Below, in pieces: positions 30,023-37,971 of a stretch of 37,971 nucleotides of DNA. Source of the stretch: Comamonadaceae bacterium (lineage in GTDB: Bacteria > Pseudomonadota > Gammaproteobacteria > Burkholderiales > Burkholderiaceae_C). The DNA lies in contig CANHKH010000002.1 in the NCBI GenBank assembly GCA_947460165.1, forward strand, positions 1 through 37,971, in the 5' to 3' direction. The position numbers and the translations under genes were made by a program. The notes under the pieces are model-generated. The model was not told the DNA's origin, made no database searches, and worked only from the letters and a program-made list of their open reading frames with translations. Every line of letters starts with the position of its first letter. The first letter of the stretch is position 1.

Positions 30023-31288
30023 TCAGGCCGGGTACATGTAGTCGCGCCTGAAGGGGTAGTTCGCGGGAGCCGCTGGCCATTCGCCCGTTTTCAGGGGGCC
30101 TGCAGGTCGGGCGGCCAACATTTGGTGCAGAGACACCCAGCCTTGCTCAAAGCTCATGGCGCAGCCGGCCAGGTAAAGCCGAAAGGCGCGAAGGGTTTTG
30201 TCGGCTTGCTCAGAGTCGCCATCGGCGGCCAGCACTTCTCGGGCCTCGGGCAGTTTGGCTTCTAGCGCGTCTGACCAGGCCCACAGCGTGCGCGCGTAGT
30301 GCGGGCGCAGGTTTTCGGTGTCCACCATTTCCAGGCCTGCATCGGCCATCTCGCCCAGCAAGCTGCCCACATGCATGAGCTCGCCGCCGGGGAAGATGTA
30401 TTTTTCAATGAAATCACCCATGCCCAAACCCAGCTCCCGGTGGCGTGTGCCACCAGAGGTGATGCCATGGTTGATGACCAGCCCGCCCGGCCTGAGCAGC
30501 CGGAAAATTTTGCCAAAGTAAGCGCCCATGTGTGCCTGGCCCACATGCTCGAGCATGCCCACCGAGGCCATTTTGTCAAAGGGCTGCGCCTCATCCAACT
30601 GGCGGTAGTCCAGCAGCTCCATGCGCACCCGGCCTTGCAAGCCTTTTTGCGCAATCAAGCGGCTGACATGGGCCAGCTGGTGGCGCGACAGCGTGATGCC
30701 GGTGGCGTCCACGCCGTGATGCTCGGCCGCCCACAGCAGCAATCCGCCCCAGCCCGCGCCCATGTCCAAAAATCGCTCGCCAGGCTGGAGCATGAGCTTT
30801 CGGCAAATGTGCTCGAGCTTGGCCTCTTGGGCCTGGGCCAGCGGCATGGGGCCTTCTTCATAGTAGGCGCAGGAATAGACGCGTCGCTCATCCAGCCAGA
30901 GCGCGTAAAAGTCGTCGCTGAGGTCGTAGTGGAATTCAATCTGTGCGGCATCTCGTCCCAGCGAATGCGCCGCCAAGGACCGGGCCCGCTGCAGTCCTTG
31001 CGACCACCAGCGGGTTTGTCCGTGCACGGACTGGGCGGGCAGGATCTGGCGCATGGCGGCCATGATGTCACGCATAGGGCCCTTGAGCTCTAACCTGCCT
31101 TCTACATAGTCCTCGGCCAGGGCGCCCAACTGGCCGGCTTTGAGCTTGGCCAGGCTGGCCCAATGGGCCAGTTCCACTTGCACTGTTGCTTCTTTGTGCC
31201 CCAGCGATTGGCCGCTGGGCAGGCGCAGCTGCATGTTGGCGGGCAATGCCGATTCGGCAGCCAGGACAAAGGCGGGACGCATCAGCAT
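30023..31288 (-). CDS. cfa: Cyclopropane-fatty-acyl-phospholipid synthase family protein
   Basis: The 421-residue SAM-dependent enzyme adds a methylene bridge across double bonds of membrane lipid acyl chains. Motifs include YDLSDDFYALWLDERRVYSCAYYEEGPMPLAQAQEAKLEHICRKL, the SAM-binding FLDMGAGWGGLLLWAA, ITLSRHQLAHV and the bicarbonate/active-site region VGMLEHVGQAHMGAYF, with EKYIFPGGELMHV further on. The N-terminal 100 residues are the lipid-binding domain. GGAG lies about 10 bases before the ATG at 31288; ATG 31282 is also possible. A 441-base gap follows upstream with an imperfect REP-like element and a 7-bp inverted repeat. Confidence 0.9.
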   Translation of the reverse strand: MLMRPAFVLAAESALPANMQLRLPSGQSLGHKEATVQVELAHWASLAKLKAGQLGALAEDYVEGRLELKGPMRDIMAAMRQILPAQSVHGQTRWWSQGLQRARSLAAHSLGRDAAQIEFHYDLSDDFYALWLDERRVYSCAYYEEGPMPLAQAQEAKLEHICRKLMLQPGERFLDMGAGWGGLLLWAAEHHGVDATGITLSRHQLAHVSRLIAQKGLQGRVRMELLDYRQLDEAQPFDKMASVGMLEHVGQAHMGAYFGKIFRLLRPGGLVINHGITSGGTRHRELGLGMGDFIEKYIFPGGELMHVGSLLGEMADAGLEMVDTENLRPHYARTLWAWSDALEAKLPEAREVLAADGDSEQADKTLRAFRLYLAGCAMSFEQGWVSLHQMLAARPAGPLKTGEWPAAPANYPFRRDYMYPA

Positions 31289-31321
31289 GAGGCTTGTACT
31301 CCGGTGTAGCGGCTGGGCAAT

Positions 31322-31347
31322 GGCTGAGACGACTCACGCGCTCAGCC
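31322..31347. promoter_or_regulatory. 7-bp inverted repeat upstream of cfa
   Basis: GGCTGAG (31322-31328) and CTCAGCC (31341-31347) are exact reverse complements 12 bases apart, 34 bases upstream of the cfa start. In that position it could be an operator or a hairpin in the leader of the message. Evidence is limited to symmetry. Confidence 0.3.
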
Positions 31348-31549
31348 GCGAAGTTTTATTCACATGCCAGCTTAAAAGCGGGTACGCGCGCTTTGTGCAG
31401 GTTGGCGTATAGGCCCACTTGGGCAGGCTGATTTGTCGGTCATGTTCATGCGTGTTTGGCGCTCAGGTGCTGAGGTCTTTGCCCTTGCTTTTTTGCATCT
31501 ATGGGCGCCGTTAGATCAGGGCGATCATGGTGAAATAAGTGCCACGCGA

Positions 31550-31649
31550 TGCCCCCACCCCGGCCCTCCCCCAGAGGGGGAGGGAGGAATTCGGTGAGCT
31601 CGTCTTTGCTTTCTCGCCCCTTTGGGGAGAGGGCTGGGGAGAGGGGCAC
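31550..31649. repeat. Degenerate copy of the GC-rich palindromic repeat
   Basis: The left arm (31550-31586) matches the arm of the repeat at 17486 with one base change in the first 36; the right half (about 31615-31649) is only partly complementary. The 441-base gap between cfa and the DUF455 gene (31289-31729) holds this element, the small inverted repeat next to cfa and otherwise no gene that I can support. It shows that the element is dispersed, not unique to the hydrolase operon. Confidence 0.75.
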
Positions 31650-31729
31650 GAATGAGGAAACGATGCTGCCCCCACAACGTCCTTCACCCAGAAGGTGTGA
31701 CGCTCAAGCCAGGTGACTGAGCGCTCAGC

Positions 31730-32536
31730 TCAGCGTCCCAGCAAATCCAGCTCGGCCTCCACAAAGCCGGCGGCGCGGCGGGCTGGCAGGTTGAAGGGGC
31801 CTCTGAGCTTGGGGGCGGCGTAAAGCTCGGCCAGGTGCTGGTAATGGCTGATGGGATCCAGCTTGCGCTGCGTGCACAGCCAGCGGTACCAGTGGTTGCC
31901 CACGGCCACATGGCCTATCTCGTCGCGCAAGATGATCTCCAAGATGGCGCCTGCACGCTGGTCGCCCACCGAGATCAACTTGCGCTGCACGGCGGGCGAG
32001 GCATCCAGGCCGCGGGCTTCGAGTGTGCGCGGCACGATGGCCATGCGTGCCAGCAGGTCGCCGCGCGTTTTGTGGGCCATGTGCCACAGGCCCTCATGAG
32101 CCTCAAAGTCACCGTAGGCATGACCCAGGCTCAGGAGGTGTTGGTCCAGCAATTCAAAGTGCAAAGCCTCTTCGCGGGCCACGCGCAGCCAGTCGCCGTA
32201 AAAAGCCGGTGGCATGCCGGCAAAGCGCCAGATCACGTCCAGCGCCAGATCCACAGCGTTGCATTCAATATGGACCAATGAATGAATCAGCGCTGCGCGG
32301 CCCTCCAGGGAGCCCACAGAGCGCTGCGGCACCTCACGGGCGGGCAGCAGCACGGGGCGGGCTGCGCGCCCGGGCACGCCAGCAGGCTCGTCCATGAGCT
32401 CATCGGTTTCTAAGGTCCAGCCCGCCAGTTGCAGCGCTTCTAAGCTGTCAGGCAGGGCGCGAACGGCGCGGGCCTTGGCCTGCGGGTCGCAAAGCAAAAT
32501 CAGCTCAAGGGCTGTGCGTCTAAGGCTGGCGGGCAT
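31730..32536 (-). CDS. DUF455 ferritin-like protein
   Basis: The 268-residue protein belongs to the DUF455 family with a four-helix ferritin-like fold. Carboxylate and histidine residues that could bind two metals are seen in LVHIECNAVDLALD, REEALHFELLDQHL and LRDEIGHVAVGNHWY. The biochemical role of this family is not established to my knowledge; a diiron oxygenase-like role is possible. It stands alone on the minus strand, upstream of the divergent gamma carbonic anhydrase gene 65 bases away, a neighbourhood often seen in related genomes. The start is the ATG at 32536. Confidence 0.88.
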   Translation of the reverse strand: MPASLRRTALELILLCDPQAKARAVRALPDSLEALQLAGWTLETDELMDEPAGVPGRAARPVLLPAREVPQRSVGSLEGRAALIHSLVHIECNAVDLALDVIWRFAGMPPAFYGDWLRVAREEALHFELLDQHLLSLGHAYGDFEAHEGLWHMAHKTRGDLLARMAIVPRTLEARGLDASPAVQRKLISVGDQRAGAILEIILRDEIGHVAVGNHWYRWLCTQRKLDPISHYQHLAELYAAPKLRGPFNLPARRAAGFVEAELDLLGR

Positions 32537-32601
32537 GGCCGGATTATCCCCGCCCCCTGGTGCGCTCTTTACAATGACTTTTTTGTTTCACATACCTCAT
32601 C

Positions 32602-33126
32602 ATGGCGCTTTACCAACTCGACGGTGACACCCCTGAAGTCCACGCCACGGCCTGGGTGGCCGACAGCGCCCAAGTGATGGGCAGGGTGCGCATGGAAGAA
32701 AACGCCAGCGTGTGGTTTGGCGCGGTGGTGCGCGGCGACACCGAGCACATCCACATAGGCAGAGGCAGCAATGTGCAAGACGGCAGTGTCTTGCACGCCG
32801 ACCATGGCATGCCGCTGACGATTGGCCAGAACGTGACCGTGGGCCACCAAGTCATGCTGCACGGCTGCACCATTGGTGATGGCTCGCTCATTGGCATTGC
32901 GGCAGTGGTGCTCAACGGCGCCAAGATTGGCAAAAATTGCCTGGTGGGCGCAGGCGCCTTGGTCACCGAGGGCAAGGAGTTTCCCGATGGCTCCATGATC
33001 TTGGGCAGCCCCGCCAAGGTGGTGCGCCAGCTCACGCCCGAGCAAATTGAAGGCTTGGCGCGCAGTGCCCAAGGCTATGTGGACAACGCCAAGCGTTTCA
33101 GGGCGGGGCTCCAAAAAATAGCTTGA
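32602..33126 (+). CDS. Gamma carbonic anhydrase-like protein
   Basis: The 174-residue left-handed beta-helix (hexapeptide repeat) protein resembles the YrdA/gamma carbonic anhydrase group. Three metal-binding histidines fit VLHADHG (about residues 68-71) and VGHQVMLHGC (about 88-95), with RGD at 46-48 (VRGDTEHIHIG). Repeats of the [LIV]G/xGxx type run through most of the chain. Catalytic anhydrase activity is often weak in this group, so the cellular role is uncertain. A strong terminator follows the gene, 18 bases downstream. Confidence 0.92.
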   Translation: MALYQLDGDTPEVHATAWVADSAQVMGRVRMEENASVWFGAVVRGDTEHIHIGRGSNVQDGSVLHADHGMPLTIGQNVTVGHQVMLHGCTIGDGSLIGIAAVVLNGAKIGKNCLVGAGALVTEGKEFPDGSMILGSPAKVVRQLTPEQIEGLARSAQGYVDNAKRFRAGLQKIA

Positions 33127-33143
33127 GCGGTGTGGGTTGTTGG

Positions 33144-33179
33144 CCGGCCGCAGGCCTGCGGCCGGTTTTTGTTTTTTTG
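33144..33179 (+). terminator. Intrinsic terminator after the gamma carbonic anhydrase gene
   Basis: CCGGCCGCAGG and its exact reverse complement CCTGCGGCCGG form a perfect 22-base palindrome at 33144-33165, followed by TTTTTGTTTTTTTG. This is a textbook stem and U-run for the plus strand. It separates the upstream gene from hslO, whose ATG is 37 bases after the palindrome, so hslO needs its own promoter in or after it. Confidence 0.85.
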
Positions 33180-33201
33180 TCGGCCTCTTGTGCAAAGTCC
33201 C

Positions 33202-34182
33202 ATGTCAGAACTCCATAAATTTATTTTTGACGGCCTGCCCGTGCGCGGCATGCTGGTCCAACTCACCGATGCGTGGCAAGAGATCTTGAAGCGCCGCGAG
33301 GCCGCCGGCGGCTACCCGCCTGAGGTCATGCAGCTGCTCGGCGAGATGGCCGCTGCTGCTGCGCTGATGCAAAGCAACATCAAGTTCAATGGCTCGCTGG
33401 TGCTGCAGATCTCGGGTGACGGGCCGGTCAAGTTGGCGGTCGCCGAGGTGCAGCCCGACCTGAGCTTGAGGGCCACCGTGTCTTTTGGCGCCGAAGGCGC
33501 GCAGGGCGTGGCGCCGGGTGCCACCTTGAGCCAAATGGTCAATGTGCACAACCAGGGCCGCTGCGCCATCACGCTGGACCCCAAGGACCGCCTGCCTGGC
33601 CAGCAGCCTTACCAGGGCGTGGTGCCGCTTTTTGGCGATCGTCATGAAAAGCTGGAAAAACTCAGCGAGGTGCTGCAGCACTACATGCTGCAAAGCGAGC
33701 AGTTGGACACCTGCTTGGTGCTGGCGGCCAACCATGAGGTGGCGGCGGGGCTGTTGATACAGCGCTTGCCCGTGATGGGCTCTGGCAACCTCCAAGGTCA
33801 GCTCGACCGTGATGCGAACGAAGACGAAATTGGCCGCAACGAGGACTACCAGCGCATTGCCATGCTGGCGGCCACGCTCAAAGCCGAGGAGTTGCTCAGC
33901 CTGGATGTCGAGACCATTTTGCACCGCCTTTTTTGGGAAGAAAAACTCAGCCGCTTTGAGCCGCAGCACCCGCGCTTTGCGTGCAGCTGCTCGCAAGAGC
34001 GGGTCAGTGGCATGCTGCGCAGCTTGGGCGAGCCCGAGGTGCAAAGCATCGTGGCCGAGTTCGGCTGGGTGAATGTGGGCTGCGAGTTTTGTGGCGCGCA
34101 ATACCGCTTTGACCCGGTCGAAGCGCTGCAAATTTTTGCGGCCCCGGCCGACCTGCCCCCCGCCCCTGACAGCTTGCAGTAA
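33202..34182 (+). CDS. hslO: Redox-regulated chaperone Hsp33
   Basis: The 326-residue protein is Hsp33, a holdase activated by oxidation. The N-terminal MSELHKFIFDGLPVRGMLVQL and the segment SGDGPVKLAVAEV are typical. The zinc-binding switch is CSC (about residue 266) and CEFC (about 298), the CxC...CxxC arrangement of the family. The ATG at 33202 is chosen over an upstream in-frame start at 33130, which would place the terminator within the coding region. The gene converges exactly with the next gene on the minus strand. Confidence 0.94.
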   Translation: MSELHKFIFDGLPVRGMLVQLTDAWQEILKRREAAGGYPPEVMQLLGEMAAAAALMQSNIKFNGSLVLQISGDGPVKLAVAEVQPDLSLRATVSFGAEGAQGVAPGATLSQMVNVHNQGRCAITLDPKDRLPGQQPYQGVVPLFGDRHEKLEKLSEVLQHYMLQSEQLDTCLVLAANHEVAAGLLIQRLPVMGSGNLQGQLDRDANEDEIGRNEDYQRIAMLAATLKAEELLSLDVETILHRLFWEEKLSRFEPQHPRFACSCSQERVSGMLRSLGEPEVQSIVAEFGWVNVGCEFCGAQYRFDPVEALQIFAAPADLPPAPDSLQ

Positions 34183-34659
34183 TCAGGCCTGTGCGCGCTG
34201 GGCCAGCAACTCGGTAAAACTGCGGTGCTCACACCCCGGGTCGCTGCAATCGCTGCAGCGCCAGCCCGGCCGTCTGGATTGAACGCCCGTTTGCGGCAGC
34301 ACAGCTGCCAGCTCGGGCAGCCAGGGCAACAAGGTGTGCAGTGCCTGCGTCAGCTGCGCTTGGGGCGGCCCACGCAGCACCTGGTAGGCCAGGCCCAGGC
34401 TGTGCAATGCCTGACGCAGCGCATGCTGCGCTTGCAGCGCAGCGATGGCCTGGGCCGCCTCTTGGCCCTCAAAAGCATCTTCGTCCCAGGCCAACAACCA
34501 GCGCAGATCGGCGCCCGTGCTGCCTTGTGCACTGTGGGGAAATTGCCAATGCAGCTGGCAGGGTGGGGTGGCCATAGGCCAGCCGGACAAGCTTTGTGTC
34601 ACCGCCTGCGCGAGGGCCTGACCGCCTGCGCCAAGAACGGCAATGGCCAGCGATGGCAC
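34183..34659 (-). CDS. Conserved hypothetical protein with cysteine-rich tail
   Basis: I do not recognise a family. The 158-residue frame (start uncertain: GTG 34659, or TTG at 34683) is rich in Ala, Leu and Gln, with a helical middle (EAAQAIAALQAQHALRQALHSL). It ends in CSDCSDPGCEHRSFTELL, three cysteines and a histidine spaced like a small metal site. It follows ftsB by 64 bases and shares its orientation, and its stop touches that of hslO. It could be a co-transcribed partner of ftsB, but no function can be given. The longer frame into ftsB is a shadow. Confidence 0.6.
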   Translation of the reverse strand: MPSLAIAVLGAGGQALAQAVTQSLSGWPMATPPCQLHWQFPHSAQGSTGADLRWLLAWDEDAFEGQEAAQAIAALQAQHALRQALHSLGLAYQVLRGPPQAQLTQALHTLLPWLPELAAVLPQTGVQSRRPGWRCSDCSDPGCEHRSFTELLAQRAQA

Positions 34660-34723
34660 AGGGCTTGAAGAAGGGAGGGCCAAAACGGCAAGCAGCCAAG
34701 CCCTCAGTGCAAGGGGCGGGCCA

Positions 34724-35005
34724 TCACTTGTTGATCTGCACAAAAATCTCGTTGGGCTTGACCATGCCCAACTCGCTGCGGGCTTTTTCCTCGACCATGT
34801 CCAGGCCCTCTTTGAGGTCGCGCACCTCGGCCGCCAGGCGCTCGTTTTCTGCCTGGGCAGCCTGGTTGACCTGCTGCAACTCGGTGAGTTTGCGCTGCAT
34901 GTGCTGCACGTTGGGAACGCTTCCCCGGCCCATCCACAACTGGATTTGCAAGATGACCAACAAGCCCAAGAGCAGGCCTGCAACCACACGTTTTCCCACG
35001 GTCAT
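34724..35005 (-). CDS. ftsB: Cell division protein FtsB
   Basis: The 93-residue bitopic membrane protein links FtsL and FtsQ in the divisome. It has a short cytoplasmic end, one transmembrane span (about residues 6-25) and a periplasmic coiled coil (VQHMQRKLTELQQVNQAAQAENERLAAEVRDLKEGL), then the typical end EEKARSELGMVKPNEIFVQI. It lies 14 bases after enolase, its usual neighbour in proteobacteria, and is probably in the same transcript. Confidence 0.94.
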   Translation of the reverse strand: MTVGKRVVAGLLLGLLVILQIQLWMGRGSVPNVQHMQRKLTELQQVNQAAQAENERLAAEVRDLKEGLDMVEEKARSELGMVKPNEIFVQINK

Positions 35006-35019
35006 TGGTGCTGACGGTA

Positions 35020-36303
35020 TCAGCGCAAGTTGTAAAACGCGGCGCGACCGGGGTAGCTGGCGATCTCGCCCAGGTCTTCTTCAATGCGCAGCAGTTGGTT
35101 GTACTTGGCCGTACGGTCAGAGCGGCTGAGCGAGCCTGTTTTGATTTGCCCGGCATTGGTACCGACGGCGATGTCGGCAATGGTGGAGTCTTCGGTTTCG
35201 CCCGATCGGTGACTGATGACGGCGGTGTAGCCGGCGCGCTTGGCCATCTCTATGGCGGCAAAGGTCTCAGTCAGCGTGCCGATCTGGTTGATCTTGATCA
35301 AGATGGAGTTGGCAATGCCTTTGTCTATGCCTTCTTTGAGAATTTTGGTGTTGGTCACAAACAAATCGTCGCCGACCAGCTGCACTTTTTTGCCCAGGCG
35401 ATCGGTGAGCAGCTTCCAGCCGTCCCAGTCGCCCTCGTGCATGCCGTCTTCAATGCTGATGATGGGGTATTTGTCGACCCAGGTGGCCAGCATGTCGGTC
35501 CACTCCTGGGCCGACAGAGTCAGGCCTTCGCCTTCCAGGTGGTACTTGCCGTCTTTGTAAAACTCGCTGGCCGCGCAGTCCAGGCCCAGGGCGATTTGCT
35601 CGCCAGCCACAAAACCGGCTTTGTCAATGGCCTCCAAAATCATTTGAATGGCGGCCTCGTGGCTGGTCACGTTGGGGGCGAAGCCGCCCTCGTCGCCCAC
35701 GGCCACGCTCATGCCCTTGTCGTGCAAAATTTTCTTGAGCGCATGGAACACCTCGGCGCCGTAGCGCACGGCCTCGCGAAAGCTGGGTGCGCCCACCGGG
35801 ATGATCATCAGCTCTTGCAAATCAAGGTTGTTGTTGGCGTGTGCGCCACCGTTGACCACGTTCATCATGGGCACGGGCATTTGCATGCCGCCCGAGCCGC
35901 CAAAGTAACGGTAAAGCGGCAGGCCTGCTTCTTCAGCGGCGGCGCGGGCCACGGCCATGGAGACGGCCAGCATGGCGTTGGCGCCCAGGCGGGACTTGTT
36001 GTCCGTGCCGTCCAGGTCAATCAGGGTGCGGTCCAAAAACGCCTGCTCGGAGGCGTCCAGGCCCAGCACGGCTTCAGAGATTTCGGTGTTGATGTGCTCC
36101 ACCGCCTTGAGCACGCCTTTGCCCAGGTAGCGGGTGCTGTCGCCGTCGCGCAGCTCTATGGCCTCGCGCGAGCCAGTGGAAGCGCCCGAGGGCACGGCCG
36201 CGCGGCCCATCACGCCGGATTCGAGCAACACGTCGCACTCGACGGTGGGGTTGCCGCGGCTGTCTAGGATTTCACGGCCAACAATGTCAACAATCGCACT
36301 CAT
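35020..36303 (-). CDS. eno: Enolase
   Basis: The 427-residue glycolytic enzyme interconverts 2-phosphoglycerate and phosphoenolpyruvate. It is full length, with REILDSRGNPTVE at the start, SGASTG loop, GDEGGFAPN, and the signature ILIKINQIGTLTE, then AVISHRSGETEDSTIAD with the catalytic lysine (ILIKI) and its histidine neighbour. An AAAGAAAG tract precedes the ATG. The operon order is pyrG-kdsA-DUF1330-eno-ftsB on the minus strand. Confidence 0.98.
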   Translation of the reverse strand: MSAIVDIVGREILDSRGNPTVECDVLLESGVMGRAAVPSGASTGSREAIELRDGDSTRYLGKGVLKAVEHINTEISEAVLGLDASEQAFLDRTLIDLDGTDNKSRLGANAMLAVSMAVARAAAEEAGLPLYRYFGGSGGMQMPVPMMNVVNGGAHANNNLDLQELMIIPVGAPSFREAVRYGAEVFHALKKILHDKGMSVAVGDEGGFAPNVTSHEAAIQMILEAIDKAGFVAGEQIALGLDCAASEFYKDGKYHLEGEGLTLSAQEWTDMLATWVDKYPIISIEDGMHEGDWDGWKLLTDRLGKKVQLVGDDLFVTNTKILKEGIDKGIANSILIKINQIGTLTETFAAIEMAKRAGYTAVISHRSGETEDSTIADIAVGTNAGQIKTGSLSRSDRTAKYNQLLRIEEDLGEIASYPGRAAFYNLR

Positions 36304-36341
36304 GGTTGTCTTTCTTTAGAGATTTCAAAATTCGTTCAGGC

Positions 36342-36632
36342 TCAGACGCCTTCAACCAGCAACATGCGCATCTGTGCGGCACCTTGCCGGGCCGTGCGGG
36401 CGCTGGCGTATTCGGGCGAGGCTTCAAAGCGCCTGGCCTGGGCCATGGAGGCGAACTTGAGCACCACCAGGCGCTCGGGTTGCCAGTCGCCTTCCACCAC
36501 CTCGATGGCGCCGCCGCGCACGCAGACCTCGGCGCCGTGGGCTTGCATGGCCAGCGAGGAGAGCTTTTTGTAGGCCTCGTACTGCACCGGGTTGGTGACG
36601 CTGACGTGGGCGATCAGGTAGGCGCTGGGCAT
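36342..36632 (-). CDS. DUF1330 family protein
   Basis: The 96-residue protein has the DUF1330 dimeric alpha+beta (ferredoxin-like) fold, with typical segments AYLIAHVSVTNPVQYEAYKK, HGAEVCVRGG, EVVEGDWQPERLVVLKF and ASPEYASARTARQGAA. Family function is not known. It sits between kdsA (5 bases away) and eno (38 bases away), which is the usual arrangement in Comamonadaceae, and so is probably co-expressed with them. Confidence 0.92.
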   Translation of the reverse strand: MPSAYLIAHVSVTNPVQYEAYKKLSSLAMQAHGAEVCVRGGAIEVVEGDWQPERLVVLKFASMAQARRFEASPEYASARTARQGAAQMRMLLVEGV

Positions 36633-36637
36633 GGCGA

Positions 36638-37495
36638 TTACGCGTTGAAGTTGTTTTCCAGAAAACCGCTTTGCTTGGTGACGCTGTCCAGCGTGACCAA
36701 GGTCTCCAGCAAGGCCCGCATGTGCTTGAGCGGCACGGCATTGGGTCCGTCCGACCAGGCGTCTTGTGGCCGTGGGTGGGTTTCCATGAACAGGCCTGCC
36801 ACGCCGACAGCCACGCCCGCGCGGGCGAGCACGGGCACCATGTCGCGGGCACCGCCACTGGTGGCGCCCAGGCCGCCGGGTTTTTGCACCGAGTGCGTCA
36901 CGTCAAACACCACCGGGGCGCCAGACTTGCGCATCTCGGCCAGGCTGCACATGTCGGCCACCAGGTTGTTGTAGCCAAAGCTCACGCCACGCTCGCAGGC
37001 CAAAAACCTGTCCTCGCTCAAGCCGGCTTCGCGGGCCGCATCGCGGGCTTTGTCAATGACGTTCTTCATGTCCCAAGGCGCCAGAAACTGGCCTTTTTTG
37101 ATGTTCACCGGCTTGCCCGATTGCGCCACCGCGCGGATAAAGTCGGTTTGGCGGCACAAAAAAGCCGGGGTTTGCAGCACATCGACCACGCTGGCCACCT
37201 CGGCCACCTGGCTCTCGTCGTGCACATCGGTCAAGATGGGCACGCCAAGCTGTCGGCGCACCTCGTCCAAGATGGTCAAGCCGGCCTCCAGACCCACGCC
37301 GCGCTGGCTGCTGCCTGAGGAGCGGTTGGCTTTGTCAAAAGAGCCCTTGTAAATCAGGGGGATGCCCAGTGCGCTGCACATCTCTTTGAGCTGGCCGGCC
37401 ACCTCCAGCGACATCTCAAGCCCCTCGATGGAGCAGGTGCCCGCAATCAAAAAGAAAGGTTGGTCCAAGCCGACTGGAAATCCACAGAGCTTCAA
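36638..37495 (-). CDS. kdsA: 3-deoxy-D-manno-octulosonate 8-phosphate synthase (KDO8P synthase)
   Basis: The 285-residue enzyme condenses arabinose 5-phosphate and phosphoenolpyruvate to make KDO8P for the lipopolysaccharide inner core. FFLIAGTCSIEG, YKGSFDKANRSS, PILTDVHDESQ and KKGQFLAPWDMKNV are typical. Cys21 lines up with the metal-binding Cys11 of Aquifex KdsA, where E. coli has Asn26. His (FDVTHSVQKPGG), Glu (FMETHPRP) and Asp (DAWSDGPN) residues that would complete the site are also present, so the metal-dependent class is predicted. The start overlaps the pyrG stop (ATGA). Confidence 0.97.
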   Translation of the reverse strand: MKLCGFPVGLDQPFFLIAGTCSIEGLEMSLEVAGQLKEMCSALGIPLIYKGSFDKANRSSGSSQRGVGLEAGLTILDEVRRQLGVPILTDVHDESQVAEVASVVDVLQTPAFLCRQTDFIRAVAQSGKPVNIKKGQFLAPWDMKNVIDKARDAAREAGLSEDRFLACERGVSFGYNNLVADMCSLAEMRKSGAPVVFDVTHSVQKPGGLGATSGGARDMVPVLARAGVAVGVAGLFMETHPRPQDAWSDGPNAVPLKHMRALLETLVTLDSVTKQSGFLENNFNA

Positions 37496-37971
37496 GCGGC
37501 CACCTTCAGCGATTTGCCGCTGTCTTTGTGGTCCAGCGCGGCCTTGATGTAGGCGTTGAACAGCGGGTGGCCGTCCCAGGGCGTGGACTTGAATTCAGGG
37601 TGAAACTGCACGCCCATGAACCAAGGGTGCACCGAGGGCGGCAGTTCAATGATTTCAGTGAGCTGCTCGCGCTGCGTCAAGGCCGAGATCACCAGGCCTT
37701 TGTCACGCAACTGGTCCAGGTAATTGACGTTGGCCTCGTACCGGTGGCGGTGGCGCTCGGTGACCACATCGCCGTAAATTTGGTGGGCCAAGGTGCCCCG
37801 GCTGACGTCAGAGCTTTGTGCACCCAAGCGCATGGTGCCGCCCAGGTCTGACTTTTCGTTGCGGGTCTTGATGCTGCCGTCGGCGTCTTTCCACTCGGTG
37901 ATCAGCGCAATCACCGGGTGTGGGCTGTCGGGCTCAAACTCGGTGGAATTGGCATGGTCTAGGCCGGCCAC
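37492..37971 (-). CDS. pyrG: CTP synthase, C-terminal part (5' end outside window)
   Basis: Only the last 159 codons lie in the window; the gene continues beyond base 37971. The fragment is the glutamine amidotransferase part of CTP synthase: GGTMRLGAQ, ERHRHRYEAN and GVQFHPEFKSTPWDGHPLF, the latter with the His and Glu of the GATase triad. The full enzyme makes CTP from UTP. It is the first visible gene of the pyrG-kdsA-eno run. The methionine at the frame start is internal, not a real start. Confidence 0.95.
   Translation of the reverse strand: MAGLDHANSTEFEPDSPHPVIALITEWKDADGSIKTRNEKSDLGGTMRLGAQSSDVSRGTLAHQIYGDVVTERHRHRYEANVNYLDQLRDKGLVISALTQREQLTEIIELPPSVHPWFMGVQFHPEFKSTPWDGHPLFNAYIKAALDHKDSGKSLKVAA

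Overview
The window is high-GC DNA with dense genes, short gaps and many stop/start overlaps (ATGA, GTGA, TTGA). Gene content and order suggest a Burkholderiales betaproteobacterium, most likely Comamonadaceae. The pointers are the pyrG-kdsA-DUF1330-eno-ftsB order, the three orphan Bug (TctC-type) binding proteins, and CaiB and MmgE/PrpD genes beside them. This is inference from content; there is no rRNA to confirm it.

Region 1 (1-11616) is a catabolic cluster. A minus-strand operon (9857 to 277) encodes, in order of transcription, a crotonase-fold protein, an acyl-CoA dehydrogenase, the catalytic and the B12-binding subunits of an acyl-CoA mutase, two Bug binding proteins, a CaiB-type CoA-transferase, an MmgE/PrpD protein and a second crotonase-fold protein that resembles methylmalonyl-CoA decarboxylase. 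A divergent TetR regulator (9949-10599) shares a short intergenic region containing a perfect 14-bp palindrome. A MeaB GTPase gene, the usual mutase chaperone, follows. Together these could take up a carboxylic acid, load it onto CoA, rearrange its skeleton, decarboxylate it and oxidise it. The mutase keeps the substrate-reading Tyr and Arg of methylmalonyl-CoA mutase but differs at several other active-site positions, so the real substrate is open.

Region 2 (11662-23292) starts with an MDR oxidoreductase (minus), divergent from a compact plus-strand operon of eight genes. These are a tandem DsbA-fold isomerase-like protein, a type I sulfatase with a C-terminal membrane anchor, a beta-propeller-like protein, a membrane-anchored metallo-beta-lactamase-fold hydrolase, a haloalkane dehalogenase-like hydrolase, an HSL-family esterase, a Baeyer-Villiger-type flavin monooxygenase and a long GST-like protein. 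Seven are joined by 4-base overlaps, apart from one 319-base gap that holds a 37-bp-arm inverted repeat. A 20-bp near-perfect palindrome lies just before the first gene. I do not recognise this combination as a known pathway.

Region 3 (23349-37971) is mostly housekeeping: a DedA protein, amiC-tsaE divergent from queG, an AEC transporter divergent from a third Bug protein, xerD, cfa, a DUF455 protein, a gamma carbonic anhydrase, hslO, an unknown cysteine-tailed protein, ftsB, eno, a DUF1330 protein, kdsA, and the 3' end of pyrG cut by the window edge. No tRNA, rRNA, CRISPR array, insertion sequence or prophage was seen.
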